Below, piece after piece: positions 1 to 11,501 of a DNA stretch of 64,000 bases. This DNA is from Notamacropus eugenii. Lineage: Eukaryota > Chordata > Mammalia > Diprotodontia > Macropodidae. The notes under the pieces are model-generated. The model was not told the origin of the DNA. It did not search any database and saw nothing but the letters and a program-made list of their open reading frames with translations. The stretch's first letter is position 1, and every line of letters begins with the position of its first letter. The stretch is from assembly GCF_028372415.1 (NCBI RefSeq), contig NC_092872.1, forward strand, positions 258,937,008 to 259,001,007. The letters are read 5' to 3'. The translations under genes were made by a program, and so were the position numbers.

Positions 1-344
1 GCCAGCACTGCTTAATCCAGAGCAGATCATGTCATCCCCACCTCTCTTAGGGAGGGGTTACCAGACTGCTACATCAGGGAAATGCTGTAGAGATGATCCA
101 CTCAGATGTGAGCAAAACTTTTGCCAGGATGTCTCATACTTTTATGCAGGCTATGTGATTATACAGTTAAGTTTTTTTTTTTGTTAGGAAGTGGTTGAAT
201 TACTGTGATAGATCAGAGGATTGATAATAATATGTTGATATCTCCTTAGAGGGAAAAGTATTTGGGGGAATCTATCCATGATGTGTTGTTTGATGTTTTT
301 ATTAGTGAGCTTATTAAAGTATGACTCTCTGTCCTCTGTCACTT

Positions 345-1300
345 GGCTTCCTCTTGGTTTACCCCAGCCATTACCCCTTTTACTTCCTTTAGGCTCTTGA
401 CCCTGTTGACAGTTCAGTTTTACTTTGTTCTTTGCTCTTGAGCCCTCCTTGCCCTACGATCATCTCTTTCTAAACCCCAGCCCTTGTTCTTACTTTTGCT
501 ATTCCTACTTATGTGATGCTGCAGTATGCCACATAACAAGGCTAACTCACTGATATATCCCAGACCTTCTCCTTTCTCCATACGACATTCAATCTCCCAT
601 TCTTTACAATAGCTTTTGCAAATCTTGTTTCCCAAGTCACTTAGATTCTCCTTCTCCCTTCCCTTCACCTTCTCAGCTGAGGTCTTAGCCTCATCCTTCA
701 TTAAAGAAAATCCCCAAAATTTTAGAGTCCGTCTCCCAATCTTTTCAACATCTTTTGTCAATGTTTCCTCTTTTGCTCTAGTCTTAGAGGAAACAGGTGA
801 CTCTTCTCTTGCGAATGCCAACTTCTCTATTTGTGTACTTGATCCCTTTCCTTCTCATCTTATCTAGGAACTTGCCCTTTCCTTCAGTAGGAAGGAACCA
901 GCTCCTTCCTACTGCTTATAAGCATACCCAGATCTCCTCCATCTTTGAAGAACTTTGACTTGAGTATACCCAGGCTAACAGCTTGTCTCTTCCCTTTCAT
1001 AGCCAAACCGCTAGGAGAAGCCCTCTATACTCATTGGTTGCATTTTCTCCCTTCCTCGAAATCTGGCTCTCTTCTCTGGCCACCTCTTGTACAGCTTCAC
1101 AAATTACCTTACACCAGAAACCAGACCCTGGAGGAATTCATGTAACTTTACTAACCAAAGTGCTTCTCCCCAGCTGCCACTTGCCTTTGTGTGTTGTCTC
1201 CTGTGTTACTATAAGCTCCTGAGAACAGCAGTTGTCTTAGTTGTTGTATTTGCCCGGTGTTTAGCACAGTGTTGGGTTTATAGTAAATGCATTTTCTTTC
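345..1300 (+). mobile_element. LINE L2 fragments, old
   Basis: C/T-rich sequence resembling the 3' part of L2, ending near 1250 with the typical tail words (organ-like GTGTTTAGCACAGTGTTGGG followed by AGTAAATGC). It is heavily diverged and no open frame remains. Confidence 0.4.
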
Positions 1301-1329
1301 ATCCCCTTTGGTCTTGTCTGGATGGGGTC

Positions 1330-1710
1330 CAGTGCTCTGTTCTAGGGTACCTTCTTAATTTCTCTCTCCGTGTCTCATCTTCTCCCATCAGTTTACCTGT
1401 TCACTTAGTGCAGACTCCCAGATCTGGATGTCTCCAGACCCATGTCAGCAGTTGGCTATTGGGCATCTTATTTGCATGTCCCATAGTCATTTCAAATTCA
1501 ATACGTCCAAAACAGAATGCATCAGGAGGCTGTCCAGATTCCCTGCTCCCCTTCAGTTATTAGTGTCCTCTCCTTCACAGATTGTTTTGTATCTGCTTTC
1601 CTGTATACTTGCTGCTTCCCTTCAGAGGAATGCAGGGTCTGGGAGGGCAGGGGCTGCTTTGTTTTTGTCCTGGTAGCCTTAGTACTTAATAAATGCTTGA
1701 TGAAAAAAAT
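1330..1710 (+). mobile_element. LINE L2 3' end
   Basis: It contains the L2 words around 'ACGTCCAAAACAGAATGC' and ends with GGGAGGGCAGGGGCTG and a CTTAATAAATGCTTGATGA tail, the classic L2 3' terminus. Confidence 0.55.
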
Positions 1711-2419
1711 TAGCATCATAAATAAAGCTGTATTAGGAAATGATGCAAAATCCTCCTTTGCTGACACAGTGTATTTGGTGCTTTGAGGATCTTTGTTTTT
1801 TGTCACTGTGGGTGCTCTTTTAACTTCTCGGCAATGGCAGGATTAATTTGATCATGCTTCAGAAATGGTGAGGGGCTAGATTTTGGCTTTTTCAACTTTT
1901 TCAGAATGGGTGAGGCAGTCAGCAGTTACAAGAGCAGCACTCCAGGGTGGCCTGACTGTGGAGGATCTGGTAGGAGAGAAAAATGGAGGAGAATCTATTT
2001 ATACCACAGGTTTTGGTTATGGTGTGTTTTCATCAGCTTCTGGTGAGCACCTCCTTTTCCAGGGCAGGCATCACTTTCTCTACAACTTGGAGAGAGTCTT
2101 AGAGAGGGGAAGTGATTTGCCCAGGATCATACAGCTACTCTGCTAGCTCTAGGTCCACTGTACCATATTGCCTTTCTACCATAAATGGGTATGTTTAAAG
2201 TTAATAATATAAATAACATTTCTGACAATTTAATCATTATGAATATAATTGGTGAGTTATTTAAAAGAGACATTTTCTTTTAAAATGTGAATAGTAATGG
2301 CGTAATTTGTCTGCTTTGTAAATGTAGATCTTAAATTAGTTTGCACCTGTGCTTGGCTTCTGGCCAAGTTCCTTCTTCCATTTCACACAGTACATATGAC
2401 ATATATATTTTTTAAATCA

Positions 2420-2790
2420 GCAAAAATCCAGCTTCTTTTCCTCCCTCTGCAGTGGTTCCCCTCCCTCATTAAGAACAGAAGAAAAACAAAATCACTGTTA
2501 CAAAAATGTGGTTAAGTACTGTAAGCTTCCACATTAGCCATGTCCAAAAAATCTGTCTCATTTGGCACTCTTTGACCTTCACCTCTCTCTCAGAAAGTAG
2601 GTGGGGTGGCATGTTTCATCATGAACCCTCTGGAATAGTGATTGGTGATAAAACTGATCAGTGGTCCCAGTCTTTCAGAGTTGTTTGTCCTTAAAAATAT
2701 TAGTGATGTAAAATTGTTCTCCTGGCTCTGTTCACTGTACTCTGCCTTATTATTTCTTATCCTTATGAAATAGATGACATACATGACACT
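2420..2790 (-). mobile_element. Old LINE-1 3' fragment, antisense
   Basis: It matches, in diverged form, the younger L1 copies at 6.7-8.4 kb in this window, sharing the 'TTCATCATGA.CC..TGGAAT' segment and the 'CTGGCTCTGTTCACT' segment. It lies antisense in the first SAR1A intron. Confidence 0.5.
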
Positions 2791-2795
2791 TTAAG

Positions 2796-2985
2796 ATTTA
2801 CAGAATACTTTTTGAACTCCATAACTACCCTATGAAGTAAATGCTATGAAGATTATTAATTCCATTTTCAAAGGAGAAAATCTGAGGTTCATAGAAGCTA
2901 CAAGACTTGGCCATCTAGCTACTGTGTCAGGCAGAACTTGAACCCAGGACTTCCTGACTCCAGGGCTACATTGTGACACATCACT
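2796..2985 (-). mobile_element. MIR-type SINE fragment
   Basis: It has the 'accctatgaagtaaatgct' start and the 'GAACCCAGGACTTCCTGACT' end of antisense tRNA-core SINEs. A smaller antisense MIR piece lies at about 2045-2165. Confidence 0.45.
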
Positions 2986-3164
2986 CATAGAGGAAGGCAG
3001 TCAGGAACCATAGAGAGGACATTTTGGAATGGTGATGGATGGGTGGGAAGATTCGAGATAAAGAAATTACCTTTTTGCCACCTTGACACTTTCAAGGAGG
3101 ACTTTTAAGGACAGAATGGATTAAGGTCACCTTTTCACAGAGAGACAGGATGAAAAGACTGAAT

Positions 3165-3440
3165 TTGGCAGTTGGATAGTACAGTGGATAGAGCAGTAGG
3201 CCTCAAAGCAGGAAGACCTGAGTTCAAATTCAGCCTTAGGCACTTCCTAGCAGTGTGACCCTGGACAAATCACTTTCTGTTTGCTTCAGTTTCCTCAGTG
3301 GTAAAATGGGGATAAGGACAGCACCTACTTTCCAGGGATGTGGTCATGATCAGATGAGATAATGTATGTAAAAGATTAGCATGGGGTCTGGCATGTGGTA
3401 CATGCTATCTAGAAATGCATGCTATTATTACTGTCACCAT
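3165..3440 (+). mobile_element. tRNA-core SINE (MAR1/MIR type)
   Basis: The head is 'GTGGATAGAGCAGTAGGCC', followed by 'GACCTGAGTTCAAATTCAGC', the core 'TGTGACCCTGGACAAATCAC' and a MIR-like 3' end, all in sense orientation. It lies just upstream of the first SAR1A coding exon. Confidence 0.75.
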
Positions 3441-3447
3441 TATTATT

Positions 3448-3605
3448 TGGAATCAGATGACATGGATTTAAATCCTAGTTCTGCTGCTAACTATGTCATC
3501 CTAGGCAAGTCAGTTGTATTCTTTGGGAACTAGTCTCCTCATCTCTAAAACAGGGGAATTGGGCTGGATGCCTCTTAGGGACCTTTCAGCTGTAAGTTGC
3601 AGCTC
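3448..3605 (+). mobile_element. MIR SINE fragment
   Basis: A second, more diverged tRNA-core copy abutting the previous one, with the words 'CATCCTAGGCAAGTCA' and 'CTCATCTCTAAAACAGGGG'. Confidence 0.6.
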
Positions 3606-3704
3606 TTAACCTTAGTATTGTGTCTGTCATACTATGAGTCTTCAGTAGCTGTGTTGTCCAATTTAATGTTTGTTGTCTGTGTTTTTTATAGTTGAGCAAC
3701 GATA

Positions 3705-3762
3705 ATGTCGTTCATCTTTGAGTGGATCTATAATGGCTTCAGCAGTGTCCTGCAGTTTTTAG
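3705..3762 (+). CDS. SAR1A: SAR1A coding exon 1 (residues 1-19)
   Basis: This exon carries the start codon and the membrane-inserting N-terminal helix. The acceptor TTTTTTATAG precedes about 13 nt of 5'UTR (3692-3704), and the donor is GTAAAC at 3763. It ends one base into codon 20. Confidence 0.95.
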
Positions 3763-6700
3763 GTAAACAAGTTTTGTTTTTTAAATATATTTTAGATTTA
3801 AAGCTTTGTATACATTTCCTCACTAAAGGTAAAAGTGAGAAGTCTGTTGCAGATTGAACAAAGTTGTAGTTTAAATTTTTGTTTATTTTATAGGCCTCTA
3901 CAAGAAATCGGGAAAACTTGTATTCTTGGGTCTGGACAATGCAGGCAAAACAACCCTTTTGCACATGCTCAAAGATGACCGATTGGGCCAACATGTTCCA
4001 ACACTACATCCAAGTAGGTCTGAAGATGCCTAGTAGCTGCTTCTGCTGCTTCTGGAGAGCTGTGTCTAAGCTAGCGGGTGGATTCTAAATTGGAGCCTCA
4101 CTTGTGTTAACACAAATTTAAAAGAAAAAAAATAATCACTTGGAAACCATTGTGTAGGATACATTCCAATTGTAAACATGTAGATAATATGCTATTTGCA
4201 TCTCTCTGGTGGTGTTTTAACTCATAGTCTGGTCATGAAATTCGACTGTGATTGAGTCCTCACTTCTGGGAAGTAGCAGAAAAATAGATACGCCTTTCAT
4301 AACCAGTTAGGATGATTTGAGGGTTGCTTCTCTTTGCTGAATGTATGTTCTCTAGTATGCTAAACACATGATCATATTATTAATGTTTTAGCTCAATTGA
4401 AAGATATTTTCCCCTTGCAATCTTTGTACAGCATCTGAAGAGCTGACAATTGCAGGCATGACTTTTACAACTTTTGATCTTGGTGGACATGAGCAAGGTA
4501 AGAGATAGTTTGTGCTGCTTTGAGTAGTCTGTCGTACCTAACGCTGGAACTTTTATTGATAATCACAGACTTAGTTTGGAGGTCATTTAGTTTAAAACTT
4601 CATTTTTCAGATGAGTAAATTGAGATCTAGCGACAGATGAAGTGAACTTGGATTTGAATCTTAATCCTAGGCCTCCAAATCCAGCATGTTTGCCACTGTG
4701 CTAATTTGCATTTGTATGAGGATCATTTAGTCCTCTTTTTAGGCTTGATACACACATAGCTTTCTTATTCCCAAGTAGCTTTAATGTATAGCTTTAGAGA
4801 AATAATCTGAGCAGATCACTCTTGTTTGTGTACTTTGTTGGCTGTCTTACATGTGACAGTCTTTTAAGGCTGAAGGAGGCAAACTAATGGAAATGGGGAT
4901 GGGATTAAAAAGGGGCAGAAATGTGCTATGAAATGTAATTACTAAGCCTCCTGTTGGAGCATTATGATTATGTTGTAAGTGTTTTGATTGACATCTAATT
5001 CATTTTTATTTTATTTATTTAAGATTGGTACCGTGTCTCTTTCAAAAGGACTTGAGGTGACTTACAGATTAAACAGTGCAAGATAAGACATTTCAGGATA
5101 AAACAGAACAGAGACCATCTGAAGGAAGCAGAAGGAATAGATGTTTGAGCAGACTAGAGCATTCAGGCAATGACTTTTGCATTCAGCTTTGTGGCAGCCA
5201 GGGCAAAAAGGGAATCTGTTTGATACATTGTTTTTGTTTTCCTACAAGAGTGTACAAACTCATCTGCAGAGAATTTTTTTCCATGGAACTAAACCCAAGC
5301 AGAAATATATCATGTGGGTTTGTATATACAGAGCATTGAATAATGTAATCAACAGTATCTTGATTGAATGCAAAGACATTTATCAAGGACCTGCTGTGTG
5401 CCAAGCCCTGGGACAATCCCTGCTCTAGGAGCTCACATTCAGTTTGGGCACACTCTAGATAGAGGAAGGTTCTATAGGAGGGTAGGTAGATAGGCGCCTG
5501 GTACAGGATGGGAATGGTTATGGAGGTCATGTCAACGTGGCAGATGATATGGCCTGGGAGTTCTTAAGGTATATTGGCAGTGGTGGACTGTGGGAGAGAA
5601 TGTGGGGTAGGAGGTGGCTGGGGTGTTGGTGGGGAGGGCTTAACCCTATTATCTGCTGCCCATCTAGTATTATGAAGTTAGAGAAAAACTGCTATGCTGC
5701 ATGATTTTCTTAACCTTCTATGAAGGCACTGGGCATAGCATTAAATCATAATTCAGTGAATGTATTTCTGTAAAGTGAAGCACTTTGCTTCCTGAGCTAA
5801 CTTAATACTGGGATAGAATCTGGCAAATCTGGAGGAAATGTAACATGTCACGTTGATAGAGAATCTTTTTTGTTAAATGTTTAGGTCATTGTTTCCAGGT
5901 TTTGTTCTTAGGGAAATAAATGAACGTTTCTTTTTTCTTTCTAGCCCGACGGGTTTGGAAAAACTATTTACCAGCAATTAATGGGATTGTCTTCCTGGTG
6001 GACTGTGCAGATCACCCTCGCCTCCTGGAATCCAAAGTTGAACTCAATGTATGTTTGTAGTCTTTTTTCAAAACTCTTTGTCCTCAATCTCTTCTCTGTC
6101 TGCTTCCTATTGTTTTGACATATGTTATGGTGTTGGATTTTTGATTCAAGTACTTTGGAAACATTTGTAGTACTCCTTGTCTTTCTCCCTTCTCATATAT
6201 ACTGGAGTATTGAGTTATAAGTTCTTTACCTGTTTCATTATTTCAGGGATCTGTTATTTCACTTGTGTGGTCATTCACCTCCACCATGACAGATTGTAAT
6301 ATTTATATAACATCTTAGTGACGGGTCTTTGTGAGTTGCTGTGGCTAAAAAAAAATTATCACCTTGGAGTCACCTATTTGGTGGTAAGCTTCTCCAAACT
6401 TAGTTGTATTTAGGAATGACATAGGGCAAATCTGGGTTATCAGGCCTGTTCTTGAAGCCTTTCCATCTTAGAATCTACCAGAGCTTGTGTTTCATTGACA
6501 TACTTTTGAAGACCCCAGGGTGACCACCATCCTGTCTGTTACCAGACCTCAGAATTAGATGTCTCATGTTTATTAGTGTTTGCATGGGAAAACTTAAGAG
6601 TTTAAGGCTAAGAATATAGTGGGTTTTGTGTTTTTTTTTTTTTTTTGCTACATTGCTGGAATAAGTCTCTTTCTCCCCTACCTCCCCATTACAAGTAAAA

Positions 6701-9700
6701 ACAATTTTTAACATTCATTTCTTTAAAATTCTGAGTTCCAAATTCTCGCCCTCCTCTCCTCCCCCCCAGAATGGTAAGCAATCTGCTATTGGTGAAACAT
6801 GTGTAGTCATGTAAAATATTTTACCATATTACTCATTTTGTGGAGGAAAACTTGATAAAAAAATAGAAAGTGAAAAATGGTATGCTTCAGTCTGCATTCA
6901 GACTCCATCAGTTCTTTCTCTGGAGATGGGCTAGCATTTTTCATCATGAGTCCTTTGGAATTGTCTTGGATCATTCTATTACTGAGAGTAGCTAAGTCAT
7001 TCACAATTGTTCATTGCATAATATTGCTGTTACTGTGTAAGTGTTCTGATTCTGCTTACTTCACTCTGCATCAGTTCATGTAAATCTTTCTGGGTTTTTC
7101 TGAGAGCATCTTGCTCATCATTTCTTTTTTTTTGTAATTAATTTGTTTTCAGTTTTCAACAGTCATTTCCATAAGTAAAAATTTTCCCCCCTTGCTCTCC
7201 ACAATGGTATCCAATCTTGTATGGGTTATACATATACATTCTTATTAAACACATTTTCACATTAGTCATATTGCATAGAAGAATGAAAATGAATGGGAGA
7301 AACCACGAGAAAAACCAAAACAAACCAAAACATAACGAAAGAGAAGAAAATAGTATGCTTCATTCTGCATTCCGACTCTCTAGTTTTTTCTCTGGATGTG
7401 GATGGCATTTTGCATCATGAGTCCTTTGGAAATGTTGTAGGTCCTTGCATTGCTGTGAAGGGCTAAGTTTATCTGATACAGCACTTGCACACTATGGCTC
7501 TTATTGTGTACTCACTTGATTCATCATCAGTTCATATAAATCTTTCCAGGTTTTTCTGAAGTCCTCCTTTTTGTCATTTCTTATAGCACAATAGTATTCT
7601 ATTCTATTTGTATACCACAACTTGTTCAGCCATTCCCCAATTGATGGACATCGCCTTGATTTCCAGTTTTTGGCCACCACAAAAAGAACTGCTGTAAATA
7701 TTTTTGTACATATGGGTCCTTTTCCCATTTTTATGATCTCTTTGGGATACAGCCCTAGCTTGCTCATTATTTCTTATAGCACAGTAGTATTTCATTACAA
7801 TTCTGTACCACATCTTGTCCTGTCATTCTTCACTGGATGGGCATTCCTTCAATTTCCAGTTCTTTTCACCCCCAAAAAGAGATACTATAAGTATTTTTGT
7901 ATAAATAGACCCTTTTCCCTTTTGGGATACAGATCTAGTAGTATTATAACCCTTTGGGCATAGTTCCAAATTGTTCTTCAGAATGGTTGGATCAGTTCAC
8001 AACTCCACCAGCAGTGTATTAGTGTCCCTATTTTCCCAGTCTTTTCTAGCATTTGTCATTTTCCTTTTCTGTCATATTAGCCAATCTGATAGGTATGAGG
8101 TGGTACTTCAGAGTTGTTTTAATTTGCATTTCTCTATTCAGTAGTGATATAGAGCGTTTTTTCATATGACTATAGATAGCTTTGATTTCTTCATCTGAAA
8201 TCTGCCTGTTCATATCCTTTGACCATTTATCAATTGGGGAATCATCTGTATTCTGATAAATTTGATTCAGTTCTCTAGTTGAGAAATGAGATGTTTATCA
8301 AAGAAACTTGCTGTAAAGATTGTTTCCCAGCTTTCTGTTTTCCTTTTGATCTTGGTTGCATTGGTTTTGTTTGTGCAAACCCTTTTAAATATAATTAAAA
8401 TTATCATTTTACATCTCATAATGCTCTCTCTTGTTTTGTCCTAAATTCTTCCCTTCTCCATAGGTCTGAGAGGTAAACTACAGAATGAGATTTCTGAGAG
8501 AGGTGTTACAAGCCTTTATTCAGAGTCAGAATGGAATGTTTCTTCTGGCCATAGTGATGCTTTTCTTTAGCCTCTGTCCCTACCCTTGCTTCTACTCTCC
8601 CTGCTCCATTGAAACACAGTAGGCTGAATGACTGGCCTTTTGTAGGCCAGTGACCTCTGTCTGGGCTGTCTTTCATCTCCTGGCTTCCTTGACATCCAGT
8701 CTTGCTGACTTTTCTTCCTGTTCTTGTCTTGTACAGGTGTTTTTCCAAAGGTCAGCCCTTGAGTTGTTGCTTTTAGTCCTTTAATTAACCTTTTCCCTGG
8801 TAGCTGGTGATGTCCCAAGTTCAGCTCATCTCCAGACCCAGGTGTCAGTTTTAACTTCTCTTCAGCGTTTCAAATTCAGGATATCCAACATGGAGCCCAA
8901 CTTCTCTATCGCAGTGAACCAGACGCAAAATCTTTCCTTGCCTTTGCCTCTCAAATCCAGTAGTTCCCAAATTCTGCTTTCAAAATCCCTCACAAGAAGT
9001 CTTTCAGAATGCTGTTATTGCCTCCATCATCTCCTTCTACTTGGCTGTTAGAACAGTCTCTGTAACTAATGTCCCTTTTGCCATCTTTTCTTCCTTCTTA
9101 TCTCTCTGGCTTTAAGTTAAAGTCTGCTTTGGCATGGCATTCAAGGCTTTGCATAATTCATATCCTCTCTCCTTGGCACACTTTGCTTGTATCTGATGCA
9201 TCACCTCTTTGTCAATGCTTGTTTGAAGCCTTTCAGAAATGACTTCCCTCTCTTTGTGCTTATCCAACCCTCCTCATCCATCAGGATCTAGCTCAGATCA
9301 CACTTGCTTCAGGAGGCCTTGCTCAGCTCCTCTAGGCTACACTGAACCTTCACTGCATACCTCTCTTGCACACATATCCTTGTGTTTATGAGCTGCTTTT
9401 TTCTGGGTATCATGGTGGGTCTGTTTTTTTGTCACCTTAAGTGTTTCTCATATTTTTTTTTCATATTCATAACTATTTTATACTTTCTTCATATTATTTT
9501 ATAAATATTTCGTATTTTCTTCAGTTTCCAGTGGTGGACCACATAGGTGCCCACTTCATGCCCATTGAGTTAGATTCTTGACATGCTTGTTTACAAGACT
9601 GTTCTAGTTTTCATTTAAATTGATCTCTGACAGACCTGCCTCAGAGCATCTTCAAAGATCACTTATAACCCCATGTGTGCACTATATGGCTAGACTGTGT

Positions 9701-11480
9701 GCAGGACTGATTAACTGCACTTTGAGTAGTGGTGGCTGGAGCAACTCTGCTGTGATATGTGCCTAGCCCTAGGGGCATCTGAATCAGGGCCATTTTTCAC
9801 TGGTGCAAAGGATGTCTCAGTTGCGTAGTGCTAGAAAGGTGAGTTGATAGTCTGCCCAGCTTCTACTTAATTGTTCAGTTACAAGAATTGTCAGGTGGAC
9901 TGCTCAAGCACCATTAAGCATCAAATGTTTGTTCACCATCCTTTGGTATTTTGAAAAAGCCTAACTTTGATGTCTTGTCTTTAGGCACTAATGACAGATG
10001 AGACAATATCCAATGTGCCAATCCTGATTTTGGGCAATAAAATTGACAGATCAGATGCCATCAGTGAGGAAAGACTCCGAGAGATATTTGGGCTTTATGG
10101 ACAGACCACAGGGAAGGTAAGTGAGAAACATATTGGGGGGGAAATAGGAAGCCTTAAGCCAAAACTTTCCTGTTGGAGAATCTGGATTTTAACTCTCTTT
10201 TGAGAAGTTTAAGAAGACCAGAACTTTGTTTTACTCTGAATGTTTCATAATTTTGGTGGCAGGACTGTGTTCAGATCTTAGCCCTATGCCCCTGAATAAT
10301 ACCTCTGCACACCCTACCTTCTTGAGACCAGTGACATTTATCAAATGAGAATTTAGAGGAGGTTGGTAATAAAGGCAGAATTATCACCTTCATAATTTAG
10401 GCTTTGTTGGATTCCATTCCCATTTTATTTGACAAATTTTTCTTGGAAGACCTTTTTTATGCTTAGCTAGACTTTAATTTTAGGGAATTTGTTTCCAAAG
10501 AAGAGCAGTTGTGATTTGATATTCCCTTCCAAGCCATAGATCTCAAATCATGTTATCCATTGTTGTAATTCCCTGGTGAGATAGATAGTATTATTATCCC
10601 CATTTTTCAGATAAGGAAACTCTCTCTCTGAGGTTAAGTCTACAGAGCAAATCAGTAACAGAACAAGGATTAGAACATGAGTCTTCCGGAGGAGTAGACC
10701 ACACTGGCGCCAGTTGGAAAGATGAATCTGTTGTATAAAACAGGTATGCGAGAGATAGAGACAGAGAGAGACAGACAGAAAAGGAGAGACAGAAAGAGAG
10801 AGAGAGGAGGGAGGGAGGGGGAGAGAGAGAAAGAGATTTATAATAGTTAGAGCAAGAGTCTCCCAACCTTCTTAGCCAATAATGTGTTTTGGTTTGGATG
10901 TTTGTTTAAATCTTTTTCTTCCTCCCCTGCCGTATTGATATCTCCCTGACACTGTTTTCTTGTCTCTTTCCCATCCCATTATCACTGTTCCTTTGTCTCT
11001 GCAAATGGACCTTCAGATGCTATTCATGCCTCCTCTCTATGAGTGTGTTCTCTACACTATGAAGTTTTTCCCTGAACTTAGCTGCACACATAGTGAATTG
11101 TTAACAGCCTCATCTTTGAGAAGAATTCCTTGATTTGGTGGCATACAAGCAGTATCTGTCCCTTCCCTCATGGTCGCTCATAGTCTGCCTCCAAATTTGC
11201 AATGCTACTAATTCCTCATGCCTTGGGTTCTTTGGGAATTTACTTGCCTTTTCCCTCAAAGTCTCCTAATCATTAGTTAGGCTGGAGATGGATTTGAGTG
11301 ACTCCATGCTCAGACTGCAAGGCCACCAAGATACTGATCACCTCTCTGTTTTGACTCCTGTAGGGAAACGTGCCGCTGAGGGAGCTGAATGCCCGCCCGA
11401 TGGAGGTGTTCATGTGCAGCGTGCTCAAGAGGCAGGGTTACGGCGAGGGCTTCCGCTGGCTCTCTCAGTACATTGACTGA
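3705..11480 (+). CDS. SAR1A: SAR1A, small COPII GTPase; six coding exons, 198 aa
   Basis: The spliced CDS is 3705-3762, 3894-4013, 4432-4497, 5945-6048, 9985-10116 and 11364-11480. All introns are GT-AG, the frame is continuous, and the product is 198 aa, the usual Sar1 length. Visible motifs are an amphipathic N-terminus starting [13 protein letters not shown]-loop GLDNAGKT at about 32-39, DLGGHE with catalytic His79, NKID at 134-137, and the C-terminus SQYID. Sar1 is the Arf-family GTPase that inserts into ER membrane when GTP-bound and recruits Sec23/24 to start COPII coats; SEC12 and SEC23 are its exchange factor and GAP. NGF near the N-terminus, GHEQ at 78-81 and SKVELN at 111-116 match the SAR1A paralogue rather than SAR1B. 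The start has A at -3. The 5'UTR exon and promoter are not seen and should lie left of the window. The reading frame is intact. Confidence 0.97.
3894..4013 (+). CDS. SAR1A: SAR1A coding exon 2 (residues 20-59), P-loop
   Basis: It encodes the nucleotide-binding P-loop GLDNAGKTT and the switch I region around HVPTLHP. The acceptor is TTATAG and the donor GTAGGT. One base of codon 60 is left over and is completed by the next exon. Confidence 0.96.
4432..4497 (+). CDS. SAR1A: SAR1A coding exon 3 (residues 60-81), switch II
   Basis: A short 66-nt exon with the DLGGHE motif. Its His79 is the residue that in Sar1 positions the catalytic water. The acceptor is TTGTACAG and the donor GTAAGA. Confidence 0.95.
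4575..4710 (-). mobile_element. MIR fragment in SAR1A intron
   Basis: Antisense MIR words such as 'TTTTCAGATGAGTAAATTGAG' fragments and 'GTTTGCCACTGTGCTAA'. It is degraded. Confidence 0.4.
5365..5485 (-). mobile_element. LINE L2 tail, antisense
   Basis: 'GGACCTGCTGTGTGCCAAGC' followed by 'AGGAGCTCACATTCAG' is the reverse complement of the L2 3' terminus. The flanks (5030-5360 and 5485-5640) look like old repeat but I cannot classify them. Confidence 0.5.
5945..6048 (+). CDS. SAR1A: SAR1A coding exon 4 (residues 82-116)
   Basis: It encodes [20 protein letters not shown] and the following helix. Residue 106 is Pro, where human SAR1A has Ser and SAR1B has Glu. The acceptor is TTCTAG and the donor GTATGT. 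The following 3.9-kb intron is largely L1 and L2 sequence. Confidence 0.95.
6708..8400 (-). mobile_element. LINE-1 3' portion, antisense, split by a younger L1
   Basis: The segments 6708-7126 and 7759-8400 are collinear halves of one L1 3' end. They read on the minus strand from the ORF2 C-terminal region into the 3'UTR. The interruption at 7127-7758 is a second L1 bounded by a 17-bp direct repeat. The segment from about 7980 to 8300 is strongly L1-like and includes 'CAACTCCACCAGCAGTGTAT'. It is a 5'-truncated, non-functional copy in SAR1A intron between coding exons 4 and 5. Confidence 0.75.
7127..7758 (-). mobile_element. Younger 5'-truncated LINE-1 nested in older L1
   Basis: The copy is bounded by CTTGCTCATCATTTCTT (7110-7126) and CTTGCTCATTATTTCTT (7759-7775), a 17-bp target-site duplication with one mismatch. 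On the minus strand, 7767 to 7501 is open and encodes the C-terminus of L1 ORF2p, recognisable by [13 protein letters not shown] and [14 protein letters not shown]. This is followed by the 3'UTR and an A tail (plus-strand T run at 7121-7133). The reverse-transcriptase domain is absent because of 5' truncation. Confidence 0.85.
8840..9370 (+). mobile_element. LINE L2 3' half
   Basis: The order of words is that of L2: 'TCCAACATGGAGCCCAACTT', then 'TTGGCATGGCATTCAAGGC', then 'CATCAGGATCTAGCTCAGAT' and 'TTGCTTCAGGAGGCC'. It is diverged, with no surviving frame. Confidence 0.6.
9985..10116 (+). CDS. SAR1A: SAR1A coding exon 5 (residues 117-160), NKxD
   Basis: A phase-0 exon of 44 codons encoding the guanine-specificity motif NKID at 134-137. 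The acceptor is TCTTTAG and the donor GTAAGT. The open frame continues past the donor only by chance. Confidence 0.96.
10555..10690 (-). mobile_element. MIR fragment
   Basis: Antisense MIR words 'TTATCCCCATTTTTCAGATA' and 'AACAAGGATTAGAAC', ending in a purine-rich simple repeat. Confidence 0.5.
10749..10836 (+). repeat. (GA)n-rich simple repeat
   Basis: An imperfect GAGA/GACAGA/GGGA purine tract of about 90 bp in the last SAR1A intron. Confidence 0.9.
11364..11480 (+). CDS. SAR1A: SAR1A last coding exon (residues 161-198)
   Basis: It encodes [16 protein letters not shown] and the invariant C-terminus [16 protein letters not shown], with stop TGA at 11478-11480. The acceptor is CTCCTGTAG. 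Confidence 0.97.
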   Translation, partial: GNVPLRELNARPMEVFMCSVLKRQGYGEGFRWLSQYID

Positions 11481-11495
11481 TGTGGGGGCAGTGAA

Positions 11496-11501
11496 AATAA
11501 A
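11496..11501 (+). other. SAR1A: Candidate proximal polyadenylation signal, SAR1A
   Basis: AATAAA lies 15 nt after the stop codon. If used it would give an extremely short 3'UTR, so it is probably minor or unused. Confidence 0.35.

Noticed and set aside
9991-10203. A 70-codon single-exon gene starting MTDETISN
   Set aside because: It is SAR1A coding exon 5 read through its splice donor into the intron.
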